DNA of 5,699 nucleotides, from assembly GCA_900768805.1 (NCBI GenBank), contig CAAGEF010000270.1, positions 1-5,699 on the forward strand, written 5' to 3'. Shown one piece after another: positions 1-5,250 of the stretch (within the stretch, counting starts at the first letter, position 1; the number at the start of each line of letters is the position of its first letter). Position numbers and translations under genes: made by a program. A model generated the notes under the pieces. It was not told where the DNA came from and did not search any database. It saw nothing but the letters and a program-made list of their open reading frames with translations. This DNA comes from Clostridia bacterium. Lineage in GTDB: Bacteria > Bacillota > Clostridia > TANB77 > CAG-508.

Positions 1-12
1 CTCTTCCGATCT
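1..12. other. Residual Illumina adapter sequence at contig end
   Basis: The first twelve bases, CTCTTCCGATCT, are identical to the 3' end of the standard Illumina TruSeq adapters. The polymerase reading frame on the minus strand is normal up to its NKLLAK motif (codon ending at base 12). It then runs into D-R-K encoded by the adapter, where family members usually continue with M-A-S or similar. The bases are therefore almost certainly untrimmed adapter and not genome, and the last three residues of the partial polymerase should be ignored. Confidence 0.9.
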
Positions 13-488
13 TTTGCTAGTAATTTATTATGAGCCACTCCCACATTTACTGTAAACCCAAATTCTTTTTCTACTCTTTCATTTATCTCATTAGCAATAT
101 CTAATAAATTTCTTTTCATTAAATATCCCGTTAAATCCATAAAACATTCATCTATACTGAAACGCTCTATTTTATCTGTATACTCTAATAATAATTTATA
201 TAAACAATTAGAATATTTTCTATATACTTCAAAATTACAAGGATAGATTTCTAGACGATTACATTTTTGTTTAGCAAAATATATTGGTTCTCCTGTAGTT
301 ATCCCGAATTTTTTAGCTATAGGGCTTTTGGCTAGAACTATTCCAGCACGCCTTTCTTCATCACCACCTATTATTGAAGGAATTGTTCTAATATCAATTT
401 TTGAACCATTTTTTAACATATCTACAGCTGTCCATGATAAAAAAGCGTTATTTACATCTACATGTAATATTTGACGAATATTATCCAT
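1..488 (-). CDS. Y-family translesion DNA polymerase (UmuC/DinB type), N-terminal part
   Basis: This is the first ~159 genuine residues of an error-prone Y-family polymerase, which copies past DNA lesions. The gene runs off the left edge; bases 1-12 are adapter. ATG at 488 is preceded by AGGGGG with 8-nt spacing. The palm begins with HVDVNNAFLSW (residues 9-19): D11 is the first metal-binding acid and F16 aligns with the steric-gate aromatic of DinB (F13 in E. coli). The second catalytic pair is in FSIDECFMD (D113, E114). IGGDEERRAGIVLAKS (40-55) and IYPCNFEVY (81-89) are typical of the family, and NVGVAHNKLLAK (148-159) matches the conserved helix-hairpin entry. The DVNNAF version, in place of DMDCFF, is common in a Firmicutes DinB/UmuC-like subgroup, so I give no symbol. 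It has its own promoter with a LexA box, so it is probably SOS-induced. The fingers, thumb and little-finger remainder are missing only because the contig ends. Confidence 0.93.
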   Translation of the reverse strand, partial: MDNIRQILHVDVNNAFLSWTAVDMLKNGSKIDIRTIPSIIGGDEERRAGIVLAKSPIAKKFGITTGEPIYFAKQKCNRLEIYPCNFEVYRKYSNCLYKLLLEYTDKIERFSIDECFMDLTGYLMKRNLLDIANEINERVEKEFGFTVNVGVAHNKLLAKDRK

Positions 489-509
489 AAAAAAAGCCCC
501 CTAGCATAT

Positions 510-523
510 CGAATATTTGTTCG
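510..523. promoter_or_regulatory. LexA (SOS) box over the polymerase start site
   Basis: CGAATATTTGTTCG on the plus strand matches the Gram-positive LexA/DinR consensus CGAAC-N4-GTTCG with one mismatch (T for C in the first half-site). The same half-site variant, CGAAT, occurs in the Bacillus subtilis recA box as I recall it. The box begins one base downstream of the -10 element and covers the predicted +1 (about 518), an ideal position for repression. The downstream gene is a Y-family polymerase, a classic SOS target, which strengthens the call. Confidence 0.85.
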
Positions 524-524
524 A

Positions 525-553
525 ATTATATCAGGGAGTTTTTATAAAGTCAA
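525..553 (-). promoter_or_regulatory. SigA-type promoter of the Y-family polymerase
   Basis: On the minus strand, TTGACT (548-553) and TATAAT (525-530) are separated by exactly 17 bp. Predicted start is near 518, giving a leader of about 30 nt. It lies in the 90-bp gap after the thioesterase stop codon. I see no terminator hairpin in that gap, so read-through from the thioesterase could add basal transcription. Confidence 0.82.
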
Positions 554-578
554 TAGAAAAGAAAAAAATGTTTGGGAT

Positions 579-1298
579 TTATTTTAATTTAATTATTGCA
601 TGTAATGTTTTTTCATCTTCGCTTTTTATAATTACATAATGTTCAGCTTCTATTTTTGAATAAAATATTTTTACATTTTTATTTCCTAAAATTTGTTTTT
701 TATACATGATTTCAAGTTCTGAAAATTCATTATTAGAAAATTCTTCTGGCAATACCTCTTCTACAAAATCTAAATAAAAAGTATTATGAACATGATTATA
801 CATATCTAACATATTTTTCGTAATTCTATATTCTGTTTGATTCGAATACTCTTTTGGATCCTCTAATTTATAATCAGTTTCGTTATCTAATACAGAGATA
901 TCTTCACTTTCATATACATCTAATATTTCTGATGTTAATTTTATAATCTTTAAATCGCTAGGATTTACACAAAGCCATTTTGATGATGCCATACCAATTA
1001 CTTCATCTTTATTATTAAAAATCTCGAAATTTCTGTACGCATATAATTTATCATGATTTTTAGACCAAGTTTTTATTTTTATTGTGTCATTATATTCAGG
1101 TCTTTCTAAAATTTTTAATTTCCATGCTAATAAAAGCCAAGTTATGTTTGTTGTATGAATATTTTTTAAACCTTGCCCAACTAGAGATGAATGGCTACCT
1201 GCTGTATTTTCTAAAAAATTTAAAATTGCTTTATTTGTAACTTTATTTGATTTATCAATATCTGTAAAACCTATTGTAAATTCACGAACTATTTGCAT
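579..1298 (-). CDS. Acyl-ACP thioesterase (FatA/FatB-like, double hotdog)
   Basis: A 239-aa protein of the acyl-ACP thioesterase family (Pfam Acyl-ACP_TE). Such enzymes hydrolyse acyl-ACP to free fatty acid plus ACP in the cytosol. The length fits the bacterial members. The first hotdog includes TWLLLAWKLKILERPEYND (residues 53-71) and YAYRNFEIFNNKDEVIGMAS (86-105), ending in SKWLCVNPSDLKIIKL, which parallel the plant FatA pattern. The second hotdog holds DMYNHVHNTFYLDF (165-178), corresponding to the plant D-x-N-x-H-V-N-N active site: D165 and H169 align with catalytic Asp and His. The catalytic Asn position appears to be Y167, with N168 next to it, and the later Glu-Cys pair reads Q-I (202-203), so the catalytic details may differ. 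ATG at 1298 has AAGGA with 8-nt spacing. It is divergent from the 25-codon gene and has its own promoter. Exact chain-length preference cannot be read from sequence. Confidence 0.88.
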   Translation of the reverse strand: MQIVREFTIGFTDIDKSNKVTNKAILNFLENTAGSHSSLVGQGLKNIHTTNITWLLLAWKLKILERPEYNDTIKIKTWSKNHDKLYAYRNFEIFNNKDEVIGMASSKWLCVNPSDLKIIKLTSEILDVYESEDISVLDNETDYKLEDPKEYSNQTEYRITKNMLDMYNHVHNTFYLDFVEEVLPEEFSNNEFSELEIMYKKQILGNKNVKIFYSKIEAEHYVIIKSEDEKTLHAIIKLK

Positions 1299-1329
1299 TT
1301 TTATCGTCCTTTCTTAATAATATTATTTA

Positions 1330-1358
1330 TTTATATCATTTTTAAAATAAAAAAACAA
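1330..1358 (-). promoter_or_regulatory. Probable thioesterase promoter
   Basis: Minus-strand TTGTTT (1353-1358) and TATAAA (1330-1335) with a 17-bp spacer. Predicted start is near 1323, about 25 nt upstream of the start codon. The AT-rich background makes chance matches easy, so confidence is moderate. It sits back to back with the plus-strand promoter of the micro-gene. Confidence 0.55.
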
Positions 1359-1361
1359 GTT

Positions 1362-1391
1362 TTGTATATTTATTTTCTTTTTGGTTAAAAT
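1362..1391 (+). promoter_or_regulatory. Possible promoter of the 25-codon gene
   Basis: TTGTAT (1362-1367) and TAAAAT (1386-1391) with an 18-bp spacer. It would start transcription near 1398 and give a leader of about 23 nt ending in a strong Shine-Dalgarno. Each box is imperfect. The placement between divergent genes and directly ahead of the micro-gene is the main support. Confidence 0.4.
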
Positions 1392-1420
1392 AATTTTAAC
1401 AAATTTGGAGGTGAATTTTA

Positions 1421-1498
1421 ATGGCTAAAGAAAAGAAAAATAAAAAAAATAATAGTAATAATCAAAATCAATCAAATAATAACCAATCTCAAAACTAA
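1421..1498 (+). CDS. 25-aa Lys/Asn/Gln-rich micro-protein
   Basis: A 25-codon frame starts MAKEKKNKKNNSNNQ and continues as Asn, Gln and Ser only, ending QSQN. The start is set by GGAGGTG at 1407-1413, 7 nt ahead of the ATG, one of the best ribosome binding sites in the window. An intrinsic terminator begins one base after the TAA, so the transcription unit is just this gene, about 130 nt. The peptide has a basic N-terminal third and a neutral polar tail, no hydrophobic segment and no cysteine. It should be disordered and could bind nucleic acid through its lysines. I do not recognise a family. AT-rich DNA readily gives Lys/Asn codons, so composition alone is weak evidence, but the ribosome site and terminator argue for a real gene. 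It could instead be a small RNA with an incidental frame. Confidence 0.6.
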   Translation: MAKEKKNKKNNSNNQNQSNNNQSQN

Positions 1499-1499
1499 T

Positions 1500-1536
1500 A
1501 AAAAAAGCCATAACAACAACTGTTATGGCTTTTTTT
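1500..1536. terminator. Bidirectional rho-independent terminator
   Basis: A perfect stem GCCATAACA/TGTTATGGC (1507-1515 with 1521-1529) has the 5-nt loop ACAAC. It is flanked by seven A's on the left and seven T's on the right, which pair with each other and supply a U-tract in both directions. It ends the plus-strand micro-gene immediately after its stop, and uvrA about 27 nt after its stop on the minus strand. Confidence 0.93.
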
Positions 1537-1563
1537 ATTCAAAAATTGGCGCGCGAACATTTC

Positions 1564-4386
1564 TTAGTTTTGTAAATATTTCTTTAAAAATTTACCAGTA
1601 TAAGATCTATCGTTTTTTACTATCTGTTCAGGTGTTCCTATAGCAATTACTTCTCCTCCATTTTCTCCACCTTCTGGTCCTAAATCTATGATATGATCTG
1701 CTGTTTTTATCAAATCTAGATTATGCTCTATAACTAAAATTGTATTTCCTGTATCTACTAATCTTTGTAATATATCAACTAATTTATGAACATCAGCTAT
1801 ATGTAGCCCTGTTGTAGGTTCATCTAATATATATAAGGTTTTTCCTGTAGCTCTTTTAGAAAGTTCAGTAGCAAGCTTTATTCTCTGTGCTTCTCCACCT
1901 GATAATGTAGTAGATGGTTGTCCAAGTTTAATATATCCTAAACCAACATCACTCAGTGTTTGAATTTTAGTTTTTATTCTTGGAATATTACTAAAGAAAT
2001 CTAACGCCTCTTCAACAGTCATATCTAATACATCTGCAATTGTTTTTCCTTTATATTTAACTGCTAAAGTTTCTCTATTATATCTAGAACCTTTGCAAAC
2101 TTCACATGGTACATAAATATCTGGCAAGAAATTCATTCCTATTTTTATTACCCCATCACCTTGACAAGCTTCACATCTTCCTCCATCAACATTAAAACTA
2201 AATCTTCCTTTTGTAAAACCACGAAGTTTTGCTTCATTTGTTTCTGCAAATATATCTCGAATTATATCAAATACGCCAGTATATGTAGCTGGATTTGAGC
2301 GAGGAGTTCTTCCTATTGGTGATTGATCAATATTTATAATTTTATCTATATTATCAATTCCTTTAACTTTTTTACATTTTCCTGGTTTATCATTTGCTTT
2401 ATTTATTTCTTTTGCTAATGATTTGTATAATACATCATTTACTAAAGTAGATTTTCCAGAACCTGATACTCCAGTTATACAATTAAAGACTCCAAGTGGA
2501 ATTTTTACATCTATATTTTTTAAATTATGCTCTGTTGCACCTAAAATTTCTAAGGCTTTTCCATTTGATTTTCTTCTTTGTTTAGGAACAGGAATTTTTT
2601 TTCTTCCACTTAAATATTGACCTGTAATTGATTCAGAAATTTGTTTTATTTCTTCAGCAGTTCCTTGGGCTATTACATTTCCACCATGAACTCCAGCACC
2701 TGGACCTATATCTATTATTTGATCTGCTGCATACATTGTATCTTCATCATGTTCTACTACAACTAAAGTATTTCCTAAATCTCTTAATTTCCTTAATGTT
2801 TCAAGTAACCTATCATTATCCCTTTGATGCAAACCTATACTTGGCTCATCTAATATATATAATACTCCAGATAAGCCTGAACCTATTTGAGTAGCAAGTC
2901 TAATTCTTTGAGCTTCTCCTCCTGATAAGGTACCAGCACCTCTTGATAATGTTAAATACTCTAAACCTACATCAATTAAAAATTGTAATCTTTGTGTTAA
3001 TTCTTTAAAAATTAAATCAGCAATCATTTTTTCTGATTTATTGAGTGTTAAATTTTCTAAATATTCTTTTATATTTTTAATAGACATATCTGTAAGTTCA
3101 TTTATATTTTTATCTCCTACTTTTACTGCTAAAACTTCTTTTTTTAGTCTTGCTCCATTACAGGTAGTACATGGTGCTTCACTCATATAATATTCATAAA
3201 ATGTTCTTTGACTTTCAGATTTAGTTTCTCTATATCTTCTTTCTAAAGTTGGAATTACTCCTTCAAATGGTGTAGAAAAATTTCGACTTCCAGCAGATGA
3301 TTTATATTCAAAATCTATTACTTCATCTCCTGTTCCATATAGTATTTTTTCTAAAAACTCACGAGGAAGCTTTTTAATTGGTTTTTTAATGTCTACTTTA
3401 TAATGTTTTCCTATACTCTCAAAATACATTTTTGCCATTGTATCACCTTTTTTTAGTGAACTAGCACCAAATGCTTTTACACCATCATACAATGTTTTAT
3501 TTTTATCTGGTATTATTAAATCCTCATCCATTTTCATTAAATAACCTATACCAGTACATGATGGACAAGCACCAAAAGGATTATTAAAAGAAAACATTCT
3601 TGGAGATAATTCTTCAAATCCTATATTACAATCAGGACATGCAAAATTACTACTATAAAGTTTTTCTTCTTTTCCAGGTATATCAATTCTTACTTGATTA
3701 TTGGAATATTTCATTGCAGTTTCAACAGATTCTGTCAATCTATTTCGTATATCTTCTTTTATTATTAATCTATCTACAATTATATCTATATTATGAGTTA
3801 TGTTTTTATCTAATTCAATGTTATCAGATAATTCATAAATTTCACCATCTATTCTTACTCTTACAAAACCTTCTTTTTGTAAATCTTCTAATAGTTTTGC
3901 ATGAGTTCCCTTTTTTCCTCTAATAACTGGTGATAATATTTGAAATTTTGTTCCTTCAGGAAGCTCCATAACACAATCTACTATTTGATCTATTGTTTGC
4001 TTTTCTATTTTTTTACCACAATTTGGACAATAAGGTACTCCGATTCTTGCATATAATAAACGTATATAATCATATATTTCTGTAACAGTTCCTACTGTCG
4101 ATCTTGGATTTTTTGATGTTGTTTTTTGATCTATTGAAATTGCTGGAGAAAGTCCTTCTATACTTTCTACATCTGGTTTTTCCATAAGTCCTAAAAATTG
4201 CCTAGCATATGATGATAAACTTTCTACATATCTTCTTTGACCTTCAGCATATAATGTATCAAATGCAAGTGATGATTTTCCAGAACCAGAAAGTCCTGTT
4301 ATTACTACTAATTTATCTTTAGGTATTTCTAAACTAACATTTTTTAAATTATGTACTTTCGCTTTTTTAATTATAATATTGTTCAT
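1564..4386 (-). CDS. uvrA: Excinuclease ABC subunit A
   Basis: UvrA is the damage-recognising ABC ATPase of nucleotide-excision repair; as a dimer it loads UvrB onto lesions. The complete protein is 940 aa, the usual family length. Visible in order: Walker A GLSGSGKSS (31-39), CPNC (120-123), first zinc module CPDC/CPSC (250-253, 274-277), ABC signature LSGGEAQRIRLA (487-498), Walker B ILDEP (511-515), second Walker A GVSGSGKST (639-647), second zinc module CEAC/CEVC (738-741, 761-764), second signature LSGGEAQRIKLA (828-839) and Walker B ILDEP (853-857). All key residues are intact. Upstream ATGs at 4416 and 4395 are in frame. I chose 4386 because MNNIIIKKAKVHNLKN matches the family N-terminus and AAGGG lies 11 nt away, whereas it is only 2 nt from the 4395 ATG. 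The gene has its own promoter and no LexA box, and is separated from uvrB by a small gene and a terminator. Confidence 0.98.
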   Translation of the reverse strand: MNNIIIKKAKVHNLKNVSLEIPKDKLVVITGLSGSGKSSLAFDTLYAEGQRRYVESLSSYARQFLGLMEKPDVESIEGLSPAISIDQKTTSKNPRSTVGTVTEIYDYIRLLYARIGVPYCPNCGKKIEKQTIDQIVDCVMELPEGTKFQILSPVIRGKKGTHAKLLEDLQKEGFVRVRIDGEIYELSDNIELDKNITHNIDIIVDRLIIKEDIRNRLTESVETAMKYSNNQVRIDIPGKEEKLYSSNFACPDCNIGFEELSPRMFSFNNPFGACPSCTGIGYLMKMDEDLIIPDKNKTLYDGVKAFGASSLKKGDTMAKMYFESIGKHYKVDIKKPIKKLPREFLEKILYGTGDEVIDFEYKSSAGSRNFSTPFEGVIPTLERRYRETKSESQRTFYEYYMSEAPCTTCNGARLKKEVLAVKVGDKNINELTDMSIKNIKEYLENLTLNKSEKMIADLIFKELTQRLQFLIDVGLEYLTLSRGAGTLSGGEAQRIRLATQIGSGLSGVLYILDEPSIGLHQRDNDRLLETLRKLRDLGNTLVVVEHDEDTMYAADQIIDIGPGAGVHGGNVIAQGTAEEIKQISESITGQYLSGRKKIPVPKQRRKSNGKALEILGATEHNLKNIDVKIPLGVFNCITGVSGSGKSTLVNDVLYKSLAKEINKANDKPGKCKKVKGIDNIDKIINIDQSPIGRTPRSNPATYTGVFDIIRDIFAETNEAKLRGFTKGRFSFNVDGGRCEACQGDGVIKIGMNFLPDIYVPCEVCKGSRYNRETLAVKYKGKTIADVLDMTVEEALDFFSNIPRIKTKIQTLSDVGLGYIKLGQPSTTLSGGEAQRIKLATELSKRATGKTLYILDEPTTGLHIADVHKLVDILQRLVDTGNTILVIEHNLDLIKTADHIIDLGPEGGENGGEVIAIGTPEQIVKNDRSYTGKFLKKYLQN

Positions 4387-4427
4387 TATAATCATTTCCC
4401 TTCTAAAAAATCTCAAAAATCTTATTG

Positions 4428-4456
4428 ATTATATCAAAATATTATTTATTTTTCAA
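4428..4456 (-). promoter_or_regulatory. uvrA promoter
   Basis: Minus-strand TTGAAA (4451-4456) and consensus TATAAT (4428-4433) with a 17-bp spacer. Predicted start is near 4421, about 35 nt ahead of the chosen ATG; this excludes the 4416 start, which would be almost leaderless and lacks a ribosome site. No CGAAC/GTTCG half-sites occur between 4387 and 4571, so SOS control from here is not apparent. Confidence 0.78.
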
Positions 4457-4515
4457 TACATATTTCTTTTACAACTCAATAATTATTTACTATGTATTCA
4501 ACTTTCTTTATTTGC

Positions 4516-4559
4516 AAAAACAAAAAACAAGAGAAAATTTTCTCCTGTTTTTTGTTTTT
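4516..4559. terminator. Long AT-rich inverted repeat, terminator of the 111-aa gene
   Basis: Arms 4516-4537 and 4538-4559 are complementary over 22 bp with one A/C mismatch (4530 with 4545). The apex is GAGAAAATTTTCTC and the outer stem is oligo-A with oligo-T. It lies 12 bp after the stop of the 111-aa gene and before the uvrA promoter, with a T-rich strand in either direction. It most likely ends the minus-strand transcript and isolates uvrA from upstream reading. The stem is AT-rich, so its strength is uncertain. Confidence 0.7.
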
Positions 4560-4571
4560 ACATATCACAAC

Positions 4572-4907
4572 TTACACACGATAATATTCAGAAAAATATA
4601 TTTTTCGAGTTTCTAAATCGATATATTCTTCTGAAATATAGATATAATTCGAGAAAAGCAAATCTGTTATTCTTGAACTTTCCATTTTCAAGTCAGGAAT
4701 GTAAATTATTTCATCTGAGGTAAATACTCTAAAAGCTTCTGGTTTCAGTAATTTCTCAGTAACTTCATTCAACTTCATTACTTTAGCCGTATAAGTTTTC
4801 CATACCTCTGTTGAGTATCTAATCTGAACATCAGCATTTCCTGTTTTTACGATTAGCTTTTTGCCGATTAGACTCCGATAGAAATTCACGAATTTAATCC
4901 AAAGCAT
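4572..4907 (-). CDS. Unrecognised 111-aa protein between uvrB and uvrA
   Basis: I do not recognise a family. The gene is well formed: ATG at 4907 has a textbook AGGAGG (4916-4921) 8 nt upstream, a consensus promoter (TTTACA-17-TATAAT) and a terminator-like repeat 12 bp after the stop. The protein starts MLWIKFVNFYRSLIGKKLIV, is mixed in charge, and is rich in Tyr, Ile and Lys. Alternating hydrophobic stretches such as KKLIVKTGNADVQIRYS (16-32), RVFTSDEIIYIPDL (60-73) and DLLFSNYIYISEEYIDL (82-98) suggest a small beta-rich cytosolic fold. I see no signal peptide, clear transmembrane helix, helix-turn-helix or metal motif. It is divergent from the predicted RNA gene at 5020-5195. It may be part of an inserted cassette, since uvrB and uvrA are usually adjacent. 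A role in DNA repair is possible by position but unsupported. Confidence 0.75.
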   Translation of the reverse strand: MLWIKFVNFYRSLIGKKLIVKTGNADVQIRYSTEVWKTYTAKVMKLNEVTEKLLKPEAFRVFTSDEIIYIPDLKMESSRITDLLFSNYIYISEEYIDLETRKIYFSEYYRV

Positions 4908-4938
4908 AGTATGACCCTCCTAAAAAAATGATAGTTAC

Positions 4939-4967
4939 ATTATAACATGTATCTTAATTTATGTAAA
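4939..4967 (-). promoter_or_regulatory. Promoter of the 111-aa gene
   Basis: Minus-strand TTTACA (4962-4967) and perfect TATAAT (4939-4944) with a 17-bp spacer; predicted start near 4932, leader about 25 nt. The -10 lies inside a short inverted repeat (TACAT and ATGTA separated by 6 bp), which could be an operator or chance. The -35 is 17 bp from the -35 of the divergent plus-strand promoter. Confidence 0.75.
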
Positions 4968-4984
4968 CATATTTTATAAAATTA

Positions 4985-5013
4985 TTGACATATTTTTTTT
5001 AATATGCTATATT
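4985..5013 (+). promoter_or_regulatory. Promoter of the predicted structured RNA
   Basis: Perfect TTGACA (4985-4990) and TATATT (5008-5013) with a 17-bp spacer give a predicted start near 5020. It points into the intergenic space, away from the 111-aa gene and toward the 3' end of uvrB. The only thing it can transcribe before the terminator at 5161-5195 is the RNA described here. The -10 begins exactly where the left arm of the 30-bp dyad ends. Confidence 0.72.
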
Positions 5014-5027
5014 TAAAGCATATTAAA
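4998..5027. repeat. Perfect 10-bp dyad over a promoter, operator candidate
   Basis: TTTAATATGC (4998-5007) and GCATATTAAA (5018-5027) are exact inverted repeats with a 10-bp spacer. The arms flank the -10 box and reach the predicted +1 region, so a bound dimer would block initiation. The arm centres are about 20 bp apart, two helical turns, as expected for a dimeric repressor. It could instead fold as a hairpin, but it is followed only by a short AT run, so a terminator is less likely. Confidence 0.6.
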
Positions 5028-5195
5028 TATTTTGTCCATGCGTGCGAGAATTCTTCTATTATCTGTGACTTTCGTCATAACAATAGTTGTTCTACTCAAT
5101 CGCATTTGACATAGAGCATACTTGTGATAGTATCATATTGGGTCATTCAAAGTATGCAAAGAGCCTTTCGGAAATATTCGGGAGGCTCGATTTTT
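5020..5195 (+). ncRNA. Predicted structured RNA gene in the uvrB-uvrA gap
   Basis: A transcript from the promoter at 4985-5013 would be about 175 nt and end at a strong terminator. Three stem-loops are visible. First, a long interrupted hairpin: TGTC (5033-5036) pairs with GACA (5108-5111), ATGCG (5038-5042) with CGCAT (5101-5105), CTATT (5056-5060) with AATAG (5082-5086), and TGAC (5066-5069) with GTCA (5074-5077) around a TTTC loop. Second, GCATACTT (5116-5123) pairs with AAGTATGC (5150-5157). Third is the terminator. The stretch seems less AT-rich than its flanks. It does not show the landmarks I would expect of SRP RNA, tmRNA, RNase P or a riboswitch with a downstream gene. A 23-codon hydrophobic frame at 5038-5109 lies inside it without a Shine-Dalgarno, so a small toxin-like mRNA is an alternative. 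This 343-bp gap (4908-5250) holds nothing else I can support. Confidence 0.5.
5161..5195 (+). terminator. 12-bp hairpin terminator with U-tract
   Basis: GAGCCTTTCGGA (5161-5172) pairs with TTCGGGAGGCTC (5177-5188) around an AATA loop. Three of the twelve pairs are G-U on the plus strand. GATTTTTA follows (T-run 5191-5195). G-U wobbles are tolerated in plus-strand RNA but become A-C mismatches in minus-strand RNA, and the T-run is on the plus side, so this works as a plus-strand terminator. On the minus strand, uvrB would see only a weaker hairpin followed by three T's. Confidence 0.8.
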
Positions 5196-5250
5196 ATCCT
5201 GTATGAAAGTTTTTTTTGAGAAAATTTGAATAAAAGCGTTGCACACAAAT

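Noticed and set aside
1548..1560. GGCGCGCGAAC, an all-G/C octamer followed by a CGAAC half-site just after uvrA.
   Set aside because: There is no matching GTTCG half-site at the right spacing, so it is not a LexA box, and its position downstream of uvrA and outside the terminator stem gives no function I can support.
2423..3923. Plus-strand open frames of 65-107 codons inside uvrA.
   Set aside because: They lie antisense to the intact uvrA, lack ribosome sites, and are rich in Leu/Phe/Tyr as expected from the complement of a coding strand.
4379..4723. Plus-strand frames of 63 and 114 codons across the uvrA upstream region and the 111-aa gene.
   Set aside because: They cross a terminator-like inverted repeat and the antisense of a gene with better signals; composition is low-complexity Phe/Leu/Ile/Tyr, and no ribosome site is present.
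5013..5105. Minus-strand 30-codon frame (starts MRLSRTTIVMTKVTDN) opposite the predicted RNA, plus a 16-codon frame (MTQYDTITSMLYVKCD) just upstream.
   Set aside because: Neither has a Shine-Dalgarno or a convincing minus-strand promoter, they are in different frames, and the terminator and promoter signals support plus-strand transcription. They could be remnants of a larger gene, but nothing shows it.
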